Of a DNA stretch of 64,000 nucleotides, positions 43,426 to 52,327 are shown piece by piece. Source of the DNA: Methanocella paludicola SANAE (lineage in GTDB: Archaea > Halobacteriota > Methanocellia > Methanocellales > Methanocellaceae); assembly GCF_000011005.1 (NCBI RefSeq), contig NC_013665.1, positions 1,116,001 to 1,180,000 on the forward strand, read 5' to 3'. A program made the position numbers and the translations under genes. Under the pieces are notes generated by a model. That model was not told the DNA's origin. It searched no databases and saw nothing but the letters and a program-made list of their open reading frames with translations. Numbering within the stretch: the stretch's first letter is position 1; the number at the start of each line of letters is the position of its first letter.

Positions 43426-43899
43426 ATGAAGCCGATGGAAATAAAAGTGAACGTGGACGAGAAAAGCGGCAAGATCACCCAGTTGACCGTTTCTGCGGAC
43501 GGCGTCGACATGGCCGCCATCCAGAAGGCCCTGAGCTCGATCTCGAAGAATCTTTCACAGCCCGAGGCGCCTGTGAGCGAGCCCCAGGCTATGGAGAGTA
43601 AATTAGCGGAACTGATGGCCGATAAGCATAAGTATACGCTCAAAGAGCGGCTCAGGATGTTCCTCAAGTACGAGTTCCAGAGCGAGTGGTTCACGACCGT
43701 GCATGTGAAGGAGAAGTACGATGCCATGTACGGCGAGGAGATCAAGATCAGTACCGTGTCGACTTACCTGACGAGGCTCTTTAACGAGGGCTATCTCGAG
43801 CGGCGCGGTAACCGTGTCGAGCGTGAATACCACGTCATCGCTGTGAACATAGAAGAAAAAGCCGTGGAAAGGGCTGTGCAGCGGCCTGCCCGGACTTAA
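43426..43899 (+). CDS. Winged-helix protein with N-terminal dimer-like domain
   Basis: The protein (about 157 residues) opens with a small beta domain (KVNVDEKSGKITQLTVSADGV), has a charged helix and linker, then a winged helix (TLKERLRMFLKYEFQSEWFTTVHVKEKYDAMYGEEIKISTVSTYLTRLFNEGYLERRGNRVEREYHV). It is probably a transcription regulator. ATG 43426 or 43435 both have GGGG or GGAAG upstream; the longer frame to 43360 runs through the terminator-like hairpin and is unlikely. Flanked on both sides by TTCACAA-type sites, which may be its own operators. Confidence 0.75.
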   Translation: MKPMEIKVNVDEKSGKITQLTVSADGVDMAAIQKALSSISKNLSQPEAPVSEPQAMESKLAELMADKHKYTLKERLRMFLKYEFQSEWFTTVHVKEKYDAMYGEEIKISTVSTYLTRLFNEGYLERRGNRVEREYHVIAVNIEEKAVERAVQRPART

Positions 43900-43960
43900 T
43901 TCACTTTTTGTTCACTGTTCACATTGTTTTGTGAATCACTGTTTTGTGAATTCGAGTAGT
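43900..43960. promoter_or_regulatory. Cluster of TTCAC/GTGAA half-sites
   Basis: Within 60 bases after the winged-helix gene lie several ttcac and ttttgtgaa units (for example ttcacattgttttgtgaa), echoing the palindrome at 42921-42940. The downstream DUF2797 gene ends here on the other strand. The repetition on both sides of one regulator gene suggests an autoregulated locus. Confidence 0.4.
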
Positions 43961-44694
43961 GATGTTTGTAAATTTACCGGGCCTTTTCCTTGTTCTACGT
44001 CATACCCGATCAGGCCATCCATGTTTATAACGTATAGCGTGCTGCCCTTCTCGATGACCAGTGCCTGCCCTTTCACGCCCAGTACCCGCCCCGATATAGC
44101 CCCATTTTCGTGCGGCTCCAGCACGATGGGCTTCATCCAGGGCTTCTCCCTGAAGTAGTCGAATCGCATGACCCGCCCGGCGTCGTATCGCGAGTAGACC
44201 ATCTGTAGCGTTTCACTGTTCACGGGCTGTGAAAGCCCATCGATCTTATTCTCGAACGTCACGCGGTCCGGGTACGTTGCGGCGAGCTCTTGCTCCCGCT
44301 TCCGGGCCAGCTCGCCATCGGGGAAGCGTGCTATCTCTAATCCCACGTCCGCGCCTTGCTCCATTAGCCGCGTTTCGAGGCGCCGCGTCTTCGAGACGCC
44401 CACCTTCACGAGGTCTGGCGAAAAGATGGCAAGGTATACGGAATGCTCCATGGTACAGGTCTTCTCCCGCTTCGTGCACTCGCCCCGGCACATGATGCAT
44501 GGGTCGGGCAGGATGCCGCTGCAGCGCTCGCAGAACGGGGCAGTATCGCTGTCGCAGGGTATGTACCTGTCATCCTCCCAGCGTCCCGCGCAGCCGCGCT
44601 TTCGAAGGATCAGGCCGATATCGTCTGCAAGGCTGATGTTGCCCGTGTCCGTTAAAAGAGTCCTGTCTATTGAAGAGTAGCCGATGATCCTCAT
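43936..44694 (-). CDS. DUF2797-family protein
   Basis: A 252-residue protein that fits DUF2797: a Cys-rich block (RGCAGRW, FCERCSGILPDPCIMCRGECTKREKTC) likely binding zinc, then HSVYLAIFSPDLVKVGVSKTRRLETRLMEQGA, which resembles a GIY-YIG nuclease core, and a C-terminal region of strands. Whether it is an active nuclease is not known. It converges with the winged-helix gene and diverges from the pyruvate-kinase-C-like gene. Confidence 0.85.
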   Translation of the reverse strand: MRIIGYSSIDRTLLTDTGNISLADDIGLILRKRGCAGRWEDDRYIPCDSDTAPFCERCSGILPDPCIMCRGECTKREKTCTMEHSVYLAIFSPDLVKVGVSKTRRLETRLMEQGADVGLEIARFPDGELARKREQELAATYPDRVTFENKIDGLSQPVNSETLQMVYSRYDAGRVMRFDYFREKPWMKPIVLEPHENGAISGRVLGVKGQALVIEKGSTLYVINMDGLIGYDVEQGKGPVNLQTSLLEFTKQ

Positions 44695-44781
44695 ACGATA
44701 GTTGATAATTAGGCCGCCATCATTTAAAATGTTCTTCCATGCCGGTTAATTTTAATTGATCCACAGTCTAATGTTCACATT

Positions 44782-45381
44782 ATGATAACTCGTGAAATTA
44801 CTTATTTTGATAACGCGGGGCCACAAAACACAGATGACACGATACGGCTGGCAGTGAAGAGGGCGAAGGAGCTGGGCATCAAGTACATCGTCGTGGCCAG
44901 CGTCAGCGGCGAAACTGGGGTTAAGACCGCCAGGGCCTTCAAGGGCACGGGTGCGAAGGTAGTAGTCGTAGGGCATCACGTCGGCTTCTCGAAACCCGGC
45001 GCCCGGGAACTTGAAGAACGGCATATCAAAGAACTTCAGGAGCTTGGCGCTGTCATCATCGAGCAGACGCACGCCCTGTCGGGCGTAGAGCGGTCTATAA
45101 GCCGGCGCCTCGGGGGAGCGTCACGAGTAGAGGCGATCGCCGAAGCGCTGAGGACCGTGGTCAGTGTGGGCACAAAGGTAGCCGTCGAGTGCAGCATCAT
45201 GGCGGCCGACGGAGGCCAGGTGCCGGTAGACGGCATGACGGAAATTATCGCCATGGGCGGCACATGGCCCGGCGTCGATACGGCCTGTGTCATACTACCG
45301 GCGCACGCCAACAACTTCTTCGACCTCCACGTCCTGGAGATCGTCTGCATGCCCCGCAATAAGGCAAAGCCCGCTCACTGA
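44782..45381 (+). CDS. Pyruvate-kinase C-domain-like protein
   Basis: A 199-residue stand-alone protein resembling the C-terminal alpha/beta domain of pyruvate kinase (COG1751-type): TIRLAVKRAKELGIKYIVVASVSGETGVKTARAF, then KVVVVGHHVGFSKPG, and the ending IAMGGTWPGVDTACVILPA. In pyruvate kinase this domain binds allosteric effectors; the free-standing proteins have no assigned role. A paralogue lies at 59027-59548. The start is close to its promoter, so it may be leaderless. Its end overlaps the ASCH gene by seven bases. Confidence 0.8.
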   Translation: MITREITYFDNAGPQNTDDTIRLAVKRAKELGIKYIVVASVSGETGVKTARAFKGTGAKVVVVGHHVGFSKPGARELEERHIKELQELGAVIIEQTHALSGVERSISRRLGGASRVEAIAEALRTVVSVGTKVAVECSIMAADGGQVPVDGMTEIIAMGGTWPGVDTACVILPAHANNFFDLHVLEIVCMPRNKAKPAH

Positions 45382-45860
45382 AAAACGACTTCGAACTCTT
45401 CGCAGACGACCTGCATGTCGGGGCCGAATTTTCTTCCGATGGACTCGCAATCCAGGGTAAAGACCCGCTCATGGACCTCTCTCCAGCTCCTCAGGCTGCG
45501 GTCGTCCTCGCCCTCTTTCCAGGCGAACTCTTCCGGCACATCCCCGAAGGGCATGATCCGGACCGACGTGGTGCGGATAATGCATCTCGCTCTGCCGTCG
45601 CCGCCGAGGACAATGCTGAGGTCGCCTTTCTTCGGCAGGGGCTCGCCCTCGAGCTCATACTCGAAGGCCAATCCCGTGGTCGCTCGTTTTCTGCCTTCGA
45701 TCACCAGGGCCGCCAGCTCGTCGGCGACTTCGGGAGTCCTGCCGAATTGCCAGGCCGTATACGTGGCTGATGATACTCCTGCTGACTTCAAATAATCCTT
45801 CCACATCTTTTCTACCGATTCGTCCACCATGCCTATCGCCCGTAGCATTACGCCCTGCAT
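45375..45860 (-). CDS. ASCH-domain protein
   Basis: Residues from VDESVEKMWKDYLKSAG onward match the YhfF/COG4405 type of ASCH domain: YTAWQFGRTPEVADELAALVIEGRKRATTGL, the GDLSIVLGGDGRARCIIRTTSVRIMPFGDV core and EFAWKEGEDDRSLRSWREVHERVF. ASCH domains are thought to bind RNA or modified nucleosides. A TATA-like box (agtatata) just upstream suggests leaderless translation from ATG 45860; ATG 45830 is the other option. The frame extends to 45986 but that part overlaps the promoter of the kinase gene. Confidence 0.82.
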   Translation of the reverse strand: MQGVMLRAIGMVDESVEKMWKDYLKSAGVSSATYTAWQFGRTPEVADELAALVIEGRKRATTGLAFEYELEGEPLPKKGDLSIVLGGDGRARCIIRTTSVRIMPFGDVPEEFAWKEGEDDRSLRSWREVHERVFTLDCESIGRKFGPDMQVVCEEFEVVFQ

Positions 45861-45984
45861 TTTTATAATCCAGGCGGCATATATACTATTATTAAATATT
45901 GGGCCCGCAGGGCCGTAATCGCTATACGGAAACGCTATAAGGATAGATATATTTATGGCGGCCATGGCCAGCGCGGCCGGGAGC

Positions 45985-48018
45985 ATGGAAGTGACGGCAC
46001 AAAAGCATACCGATAGCCCGTTCGCAAAATATCATCTCATCTTCGACAGCGTACGGGACATCATCCTTCTCATGGACGAGGACGGCACTATCCTTGATGC
46101 TAACCAGGCCGCAGTCCAGGCATACGGCTACTCGAAAAATGAGCTGCGGGCCATGAACGCCAGCAAGCTGCGCAGCCCAGAAGAGCGGCAAAAGATGCGC
46201 GACCAGTGGGAACAATGCGGCGAGGGCGGCCTGTTCGAGTCCCTGCATATGCGCAAGAATGGGGCCACGTTCCCCGCCGAGATCAACCTTCGGTGGCTGC
46301 AGCTTGACGGCCGGCAGGTCATCGTGGCCGTCGTGAGGGATATCACCGAGCGTAAGCGTGCAGAGGACGAGCTTCAACGGGCGAACCGGTCGCTTCATGC
46401 CCTCTCGAAATGTGATGACGCGGTGATACATGCCGGCGAAGAAAAGAGCCTTTTAGAAAATGTTTGCCAGATCATCGTCGAGACGGGCGGGTACAGGATG
46501 GCATGGATCGGCTACGTGGAGCACGATGAAGCGAAGACCGTGAGGCCGGTGGCCCAGAAGGGCTACGAGTCCGGGTACCTGGAGAGCGTCCGCATTACCT
46601 GGGCCGACCGCGAGCGAGGACGCGGCCCGACCGGGGCGTCCATTCGCACGAAGTCCCCACACGTCATAAGAAATGTGCTTACCGACCCGAGTTTCGCCCC
46701 GTGGAGGGAGGAAGCGGTAAAGCGGGGCTATGCGTCGGTACTCGGCCTGCCTTTGATCTCCGAAGGTAACGTCTTCGGCGCCCTCACCATCTATTCCGGG
46801 CGCCCGGACGCCTTTGACGAGGTCGAAGTGGCGCTATTAAAAGAGATGGCCGACGACATCGCGTACGGCATCGTGTCACTTCGGTACCGGCTTCGGCAGA
46901 CAGAGATCGAAAAGGCCCTGCGTAAGAGCCAGTATATTCTTGCGAAGGCCCAGGAGATCGCTCACGTCGGTAACTGGGCATGGAATCCGAGGATCGACGA
47001 GATGAGCTGGTCCGACGAGGGGTTCCGGATATTCGGCTATGAGCCCGGCTCAGTCCGGCTTACCCTCGAATGGTTCATTTCGCGCATATTTGAGGGCGAT
47101 CGGGACAATGTCAGGGAGTTCGCGTACGCGGCAAGGGACGATAATAAGCTGGGCAGCATCGATTATCGTATCATGATGCCGGACGGCACGATCCGGTATG
47201 TCACCAGCGTGGCCGACAAGGTAGTGCGGGATCACGACGGCACGGCAAAATGGGTCTATGGCATCAGCCAGGACATCACGGAGCGCAAGCAGGCCGAGGT
47301 CGAGCTGCAGGAGGCAAAGGAACAGGCCGAACTATATGTCGACCTCATGGGACACGACATCAATAACATGAACCAGATCGGCATGGGCTACCTGGAGCTC
47401 GCGCTGCGGGCGCTCGAGCTCGAGGGAAGCCTGGGGCCGCAATACCGGACTTTTATCGAGAAGCCCTACGAGGCGTTCGAGAGCAGTTCCCGGCTCATTG
47501 ATACCGTTATCAAGCTCCGGCGGGCGAAGGCCCTCGACATCCGAATGGAAGTCGTTGACCTTGGGCGGATCCTGGATGAAGCGAAAGCCCGATATTCTCT
47601 TGTCCCCGGGAGGAGCATTACCATTAACACGCATTACAGCCACGTCCGGCGATACCCCGTCATGGCCAACGTGCTGCTCGCCGACGTTTTCTCTAATCTG
47701 CTCGGGAACTCGATCAAGCATTCGGAAGGCCCCCTCGCCATCGACATCCGCCTGTCGCCCCGGGCTGAGCCGGATGGCAAGTACTATGTGGTGACGATCG
47801 AGGATAACGGGCCCGGCATACCCGACGACTTGAAGGCCGGCCTGTTCGCCCGCTTCCACCGTGGCAGGACCAAAGCAAAGGGCACGGGGCTCGGGCTGTT
47901 CCTGGTAAAGATGCTGGTGGAAAGCTTCAGCGGTAAGATATGGGTAGAAGACCGGGTGCCCGGGGACTTCAGGAAGGGCAGTAAGTTCGTGGTGGTGCTC
48001 CGCGCAGCCGATGAATAA
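45985..48018 (+). CDS. PAS-GAF-PAS sensor histidine kinase
   Basis: About 677 residues with no membrane helix, so a cytoplasmic kinase. Order: PAS (FDSVRDIILLMDEDGTILDANQAA... VVRDITERKRAE), GAF (residues about 140-300, ending ALTIYSGRPDAFDEVEV), a second PAS with PAC (VGNWAWNP... GISQDITERKQ), a His box DLMGHDINNMNQIGMGYLEL (His about 456) and an HATPase with N box SNLLGNSIKHSE, G1 DNGPGIPD and G2 KGTGLGLFLVKML. The ATG at 45985 follows GGGAGC; upstream ATGs at 45955 and 45964 fall within a TATA region. No adjacent response regulator; a lone receiver sits at 26.6 kb. Confidence 0.92.
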   Translation: MEVTAQKHTDSPFAKYHLIFDSVRDIILLMDEDGTILDANQAAVQAYGYSKNELRAMNASKLRSPEERQKMRDQWEQCGEGGLFESLHMRKNGATFPAEINLRWLQLDGRQVIVAVVRDITERKRAEDELQRANRSLHALSKCDDAVIHAGEEKSLLENVCQIIVETGGYRMAWIGYVEHDEAKTVRPVAQKGYESGYLESVRITWADRERGRGPTGASIRTKSPHVIRNVLTDPSFAPWREEAVKRGYASVLGLPLISEGNVFGALTIYSGRPDAFDEVEVALLKEMADDIAYGIVSLRYRLRQTEIEKALRKSQYILAKAQEIAHVGNWAWNPRIDEMSWSDEGFRIFGYEPGSVRLTLEWFISRIFEGDRDNVREFAYAARDDNKLGSIDYRIMMPDGTIRYVTSVADKVVRDHDGTAKWVYGISQDITERKQAEVELQEAKEQAELYVDLMGHDINNMNQIGMGYLELALRALELEGSLGPQYRTFIEKPYEAFESSSRLIDTVIKLRRAKALDIRMEVVDLGRILDEAKARYSLVPGRSITINTHYSHVRRYPVMANVLLADVFSNLLGNSIKHSEGPLAIDIRLSPRAEPDGKYYVVTIEDNGPGIPDDLKAGLFARFHRGRTKAKGTGLGLFLVKMLVESFSGKIWVEDRVPGDFRKGSKFVVVLRAADE

Positions 48019-48065
48019 ATGATTTATAGTGCCTGTATGATTGTCATATTCGTCGTGGTAACCGG

Positions 48066-49529
48066 ATGACCGACGTTTTCGAGATCACCAATAAGGACCT
48101 TTTAGGCCGTACGGGGAAGCTATATACGCCTCACGGCGTCGTGGACACGCCTACCGTCATGCCCGTCATCAACCCTAACCTGCGCCTCATCGAGCCCAAA
48201 GAGCTGAAACGCTATGGGGCACAGATGCTCATTACGAACTCATATATTATTTATAAAAGCGAGAAATGGCATGACAGGGCCCTTAAAGACGGTCTCCATG
48301 CCATGCTGGGCTTTGACGGCCCTATAATGACCGACTCCGGAGCCTTTCAGCTATCTGTATATGGCTCCGTGGAGGTCACGAACGAGTCGATCATCTCTTT
48401 CGAGCGGGATATAGGGACCGATATTGGCGTGCCTCTGGACATTCCCACGCCGCCTGATGTGCCTTATGAAAGGGCAAGGCAGGAGCTGGATATCACGCTG
48501 GAGCGGCTCGCTGCAGCCCGTGGATACTCTGGCAGGATGATGCTCGCCGGGCCCGTCCAGGGCTCGACGTACCCGGACCTCCGGGAAGAGGCGGCCCGCC
48601 GTACATACGCAATGGATTTCGACATATATCCACTGGGGGCGGTCGTGCCCCTGATGGAGGCTTACCGGTACAGGGACCTTGTAGACGTTGTCGTACGGAG
48701 CAAGATGGGCCTGGGCCCCGCGGCGCCCGTTCACCTTTTCGGCGCCGGCCATCCAATGATGCTGGCGCTCGCGGTCGCGCTGGGCTGCGACCTCTTCGAT
48801 TCGGCAGCCTATGCACTATATGCAAAAGACGGCCGCTACATGACCGTTGATGGCACATATCATCTTGACCAGCTCCAGCATTTACCATGCAGCTGCCCCA
48901 TATGCTCTAATTATTCGGTAAAAGAGCTGGCTGAGCTGGACGAAAAGACCCGGACCAGGCTGCTGGCAGAGCACAACCTGTATGCGACGTTCGCCGAGCT
49001 AAAGCTCATTAAACAGAGTATCGTGGACGGCGACCTGATGGAGTTAGTCGAGCGCCGCTGCCGTAGCCACCCGAAGATGCTGTCCGGCCTCAAGCGCATG
49101 ATGGACTACTCGCCGTACATCGAGCAATTCGACCCGGCCACTAAGTCGACTTTCTTCTACCTGGGCCCCGAGTCATGCCGCAGGCCCGAAGTCATCCGGC
49201 ATAATAGTCTTCTCAATAATATTCAGATATCCGGCAAAGCGCTGATCACGACCAGCAGGAGCGTAGACAGGGCCGGCTTCGACCAGGTATTTTATGTCAA
49301 GGTGCCCTTTGGCGTATACCCGGATGCACTTGGCGAAACCTATCCCATCGGGCAGTCCGAGAACATCGATGAGCTCGAGTGCGAAGCGAGGGACACCACG
49401 CTGGAGAACGTGCTGCAATTCATCATCGAGCATAACGAGGCCGAATTCACCTTCGCCTATGCGCCCTCCTGGGAAAGCCCGGTCATATCGCGCATCGGTG
49501 AAGTGGCCAATATTGCCCTGCTCGAATGA
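48066..49529 (+). CDS. tgtA: Archaeosine tRNA-guanine transglycosylase
   Basis: TgtA swaps guanine 15 of archaeal tRNA for preQ0, the first step to archaeosine. The 487-residue protein has FEITNKDLLGRTGKLYTPHGVVDTP, IMTDSGAFQLSVYG with the nucleophile Asp (about residue 88), LAGPVQGSTYPDLRE, LGAVVPLMEAY, HLFGAGHP, and a zinc site in HLPCSCPICSNYSV. Length covers the catalytic domain plus one C-terminal subdomain; the PUA domain found in longer forms seems absent or separate. Confidence 0.95.
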   Translation: MTDVFEITNKDLLGRTGKLYTPHGVVDTPTVMPVINPNLRLIEPKELKRYGAQMLITNSYIIYKSEKWHDRALKDGLHAMLGFDGPIMTDSGAFQLSVYGSVEVTNESIISFERDIGTDIGVPLDIPTPPDVPYERARQELDITLERLAAARGYSGRMMLAGPVQGSTYPDLREEAARRTYAMDFDIYPLGAVVPLMEAYRYRDLVDVVVRSKMGLGPAAPVHLFGAGHPMMLALAVALGCDLFDSAAYALYAKDGRYMTVDGTYHLDQLQHLPCSCPICSNYSVKELAELDEKTRTRLLAEHNLYATFAELKLIKQSIVDGDLMELVERRCRSHPKMLSGLKRMMDYSPYIEQFDPATKSTFFYLGPESCRRPEVIRHNSLLNNIQISGKALITTSRSVDRAGFDQVFYVKVPFGVYPDALGETYPIGQSENIDELECEARDTTLENVLQFIIEHNEAEFTFAYAPSWESPVISRIGEVANIALLE

Positions 49530-49608
49530 GCCGGCGGCCCTTCGACCAAAAACTACTTTTTTAACTTTGAACATTAATCTAGACATATCTGGTATACCTG
49601 GTGTTCCG

Positions 49609-50739
49609 ATGTCCGATCTCTTTGACCTGAAAGCGGGTTACATAACCTTCAAAAATCCGGTAGCCGTCGCCTCGATGGCCGGCACGACCGATAGCGAGTT
49701 CTTTAAAAACTTCCCGGAAGCCGGCCTTTACATCCTGGGCGGCTACAGCATTGACGAGGCCACGATGAACGCGTCCCGGGAAATGGTGAAGCGGGGTAGG
49801 AAGGAATTTATCTCCGACGATATTTTTGCGTTTATAGAGTCTGAGCTCCGGAAAGTCACGGGCAAAGGCGTGGTTATCGGCATTAACGTGAGGGCCACGA
49901 CACCGGAGCCGTTCCTCAGGGCGGCCGAGCTCGCGAAGAAATACGGCGCCATACTCGAGATAAACGCCCACTGCAGGCAGGAAGAGATGGCCGCCCTGAA
50001 CGTGGGCGAGGCCATGCTCAAGGACCGCATCGCCCTCGCTCGCCTGGTATCGGACATCAAGAAGACGGGAGTCGTCCTTTCATTAAAAATGCGCTCCGGC
50101 GCCGTGGACGACGTCAAGCTCGCACGCATTCTCGAAAAGGCGGGCCTTGACATTCTCCACGTGGACGCCATGGGCATGAGGGGCACAAACTTGAACGCAA
50201 TTAAAAAGCTCCGCGATTCTACAACTCTCTTTATAATAGGTAACAACTCAGTCAACAACTATGAGACCGCTCAGGCCATGTACTCGGCCGGCTCCGACAT
50301 GGTCTCGGTGGCCAGGGCCGCCATGGCCAACCCGAAGCTCATCAAAGGCATCGTATCGTACATCGAGGACCAGCAAAAACAGACTGGCTGGTACAACGCC
50401 CCGTCTCACATATGCCGCGGCGGCGACCTGAGGGGGCTAACGTGGTGCTGTCCCCCCATCAAGGAGTGCCCGGTGCATGGGGCGCTCGCCCGGGCAAACC
50501 TGAGCCCCGAGAAGTTCGCCCGCATCAAGCTCAAATTCGGCGAGGGCACGAAGCTCGAGCGGGGAAGCACGACGTGCTTCGGAAGCATGGTCTGGTGCTG
50601 CAAGTTCAACAAGTCCTGTTATCTGCGGGAGGATTCCATGGCCGAGAACAAGCTCGACTATAAAGAATATACGGCCCTAAAAAAGAAGCTCTCGGAAGAG
50701 ATCATGAGGAACATTGATAAGGAAAAAGTCGTGACTTAA
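49609..50739 (+). CDS. Methanogenesis marker protein 9
   Basis: Residues 1-270 form a TIM barrel like dihydroorotate dehydrogenase or Dus enzymes (FKNPVAVASMAGTTDSEFF, GVVIGINVRATTP, ILEINAHCRQEE, LSLKMRSGAVDD, GNNSVNNYETA). The rest is the Cys-rich domain of methanogenesis marker 9: SHICRGGDLRGLTWCCPPIKECP and TTCFGSMVWCCKFNKSC. It is found only in methanogens; role unknown, possibly metal or flavin related. I chose ATG 49609 (GGTG upstream); an open frame reaching into tgtA is spurious. First of three closely packed genes. Confidence 0.9.
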   Translation: MSDLFDLKAGYITFKNPVAVASMAGTTDSEFFKNFPEAGLYILGGYSIDEATMNASREMVKRGRKEFISDDIFAFIESELRKVTGKGVVIGINVRATTPEPFLRAAELAKKYGAILEINAHCRQEEMAALNVGEAMLKDRIALARLVSDIKKTGVVLSLKMRSGAVDDVKLARILEKAGLDILHVDAMGMRGTNLNAIKKLRDSTTLFIIGNNSVNNYETAQAMYSAGSDMVSVARAAMANPKLIKGIVSYIEDQQKQTGWYNAPSHICRGGDLRGLTWCCPPIKECPVHGALARANLSPEKFARIKLKFGEGTKLERGSTTCFGSMVWCCKFNKSCYLREDSMAENKLDYKEYTALKKKLSEEIMRNIDKEKVVT

Positions 50740-50747
50740 TATCTGTT

Positions 50748-51641
50748 ATGGCTGGCCGTCTTACCCCTTCTTTCATCGCACGGTGTGCCGTGCTCTCCAT
50801 GGCCCTGGAGGTTTCGGGCACCCCCAAGCCGGGCAACATCGATAGAGAACACGACTACGTGGGCACGAAGTACGAGGATTTTCTCGCTTCGGCCATCGGC
50901 GTGTATCCCGTCATGGAGAAGGCCTGCCGCGAAGGCGTAGGAGAGAGCGCTCCGCGCGGCATCGGATCCTTAATTCTTGAGGCTTCTGGCGAGAGCGTGC
51001 GCTGGCAGGGCGGCGGCAACACGCACTTTGGCGCCTACATACTGTTATTCCCTCTTATTAAGTCGGCCATGCGCGGGCCTCTCGACGAGCTAAGAGATAA
51101 TGCCATCCAGGTCGTAAAAGAGACTACCATCCAGGATGCAGTCGACTTTTACCGTGCTTTCTCCATGGTCGATGTCCGTATGAAAGAGTCAAAGGATCTT
51201 AACTCAAATGAACGATCGCTGGATGTCAGCGACAGCAGCGCCCTGGACGAGCTTGGTAGGCGGGGGACCACCATGTACGACATCATGGAGATCTCTGCGA
51301 AGAACGACATGGTCGCCCGTGAGTGGGTAGAGGGTTTCCGCCTTAGCTTCCGCGCGGCGGAAAAGATACAGGGCAAGCGACGGACCGGCACGATGAACGA
51401 CGCCACTGTCCTTACATTTCTTGAGCTCCTCGCCGAGGAGCCTGACACGCTGGTAGCTAAAAAATACGACATGAACAAGGCTATTTACGTGCAGGGCCTG
51501 GCAAACGACGTACTGGAGCGGCGCATGACACTTAAAGAGCTATCGAACAGGCTCTATGTCGAGAAGATCAACCCCGGCTCTACGGCGGACATAATCATAG
51601 CAGGGCTATTTATCTCCCTGCTCAACGGCATGAGGGTATGA
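50748..51641 (+). CDS. Triphosphoribosyl-dephospho-CoA synthase family protein (COG1767)
   Basis: A 297-residue, all-helical member of the CitG/MdcB family, which moves ribosyl phosphates from ATP. Family landmarks are ARCAVLSMALEVSGTPKPGNIDREHDY, GGGNTHFGAYILLFPL and NDATVLTFLELLAEEPDTLVAKK. In methanogens, which lack citrate lyase, homologues have been linked by co-occurrence to tetrahydromethanopterin synthesis; I treat this as likely but unproven. It begins eight bases after the marker 9 stop and ends three bases before the DUF447 gene, forming one operon. Confidence 0.85.
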   Translation: MAGRLTPSFIARCAVLSMALEVSGTPKPGNIDREHDYVGTKYEDFLASAIGVYPVMEKACREGVGESAPRGIGSLILEASGESVRWQGGGNTHFGAYILLFPLIKSAMRGPLDELRDNAIQVVKETTIQDAVDFYRAFSMVDVRMKESKDLNSNERSLDVSDSSALDELGRRGTTMYDIMEISAKNDMVAREWVEGFRLSFRAAEKIQGKRRTGTMNDATVLTFLELLAEEPDTLVAKKYDMNKAIYVQGLANDVLERRMTLKELSNRLYVEKINPGSTADIIIAGLFISLLNGMRV

Positions 51642-51644
51642 GCC

Positions 51645-52211
51645 ATGCCCGCTGCCATCGAGGACATACTCAGGGAAGGCATCAGCGAGGTCGTGGTCAC
51701 CACTGTTTCGAAGAGCGGCATCCCGAATGCTGCTCCCATGGGCATTATCCGAAAAGACAATACGTACATTATCCGGATGTTTTCCGATACGACGACGTTC
51801 CGCAATGTCTCGGACACGGGCTTTCTGGTAGCCAATTTCATCACGGACCCTCGCATTTACGTCATTTCTGCTTTTCAGGATCTCTCGCCGGAATATTTCC
51901 GGTTCGAGGACGGCATGGTGCCCCCGAGGCTGAAGGACGCCGCAGGATGGGCATACTTTAAATGCCAGGTCGGGGAAGTCGTAAACCTGGAGCCCGTAAC
52001 GGCAAAGACCGCAAAATGCACGCTGCCCGTATTCAGCAGGGCATTCGCTGCTGTCATCGAGGCCACGATAGTCGGTACCCGCCTCCGGTTCTACAAGAAC
52101 AACGAGGGCGTTAAAAAGATCAAGGAGCACGAGGCCATCGTGAAAAAATGCGGCAGCCCGGCCGATATTGAGGCTATGAAAAAACTAAAAGAGATACTGA
52201 ATATTTTTTAG
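51645..52211 (+). CDS. DUF447-family flavoprotein-like protein
   Basis: A 188-residue archaeal DUF447 protein with a split-barrel, FMN-binding-like N-terminal part (EVVVTTVSKSGIPNAAPMGIIRKDNTYIIRMFSDTTTFRNV) and a helical C-terminus. DUF447 genes co-occur with C1-carrier (H4MPT) genes in methanogens and methylotrophs, consistent with the COG1767 gene before it; a precise reaction is unknown. The genes are three bases apart. Family A palindrome begins soon after. Confidence 0.83.
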   Translation: MPAAIEDILREGISEVVVTTVSKSGIPNAAPMGIIRKDNTYIIRMFSDTTTFRNVSDTGFLVANFITDPRIYVISAFQDLSPEYFRFEDGMVPPRLKDAAGWAYFKCQVGEVVNLEPVTAKTAKCTLPVFSRAFAAVIEATIVGTRLRFYKNNEGVKKIKEHEAIVKKCGSPADIEAMKKLKEILNIF

Positions 52212-52327
52212 GCAATTGTACGTTTATATGATGATAATTTTCTTCTGATTTCTATACTTGTTTTCCTTTATGCCGTCGTGGAGTGTCCTTAACCACAGGG
52301 GCGCAGAGCGCACGGGAGTTTCACAGA

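Noticed and set aside
49294-49608. Upstream extension of the marker 9 frame into tgtA
   Set aside because: The extra 105 residues are low in structure and overlap the intact tgtA; ATG 49609 has a ribosome site and the family begins there.
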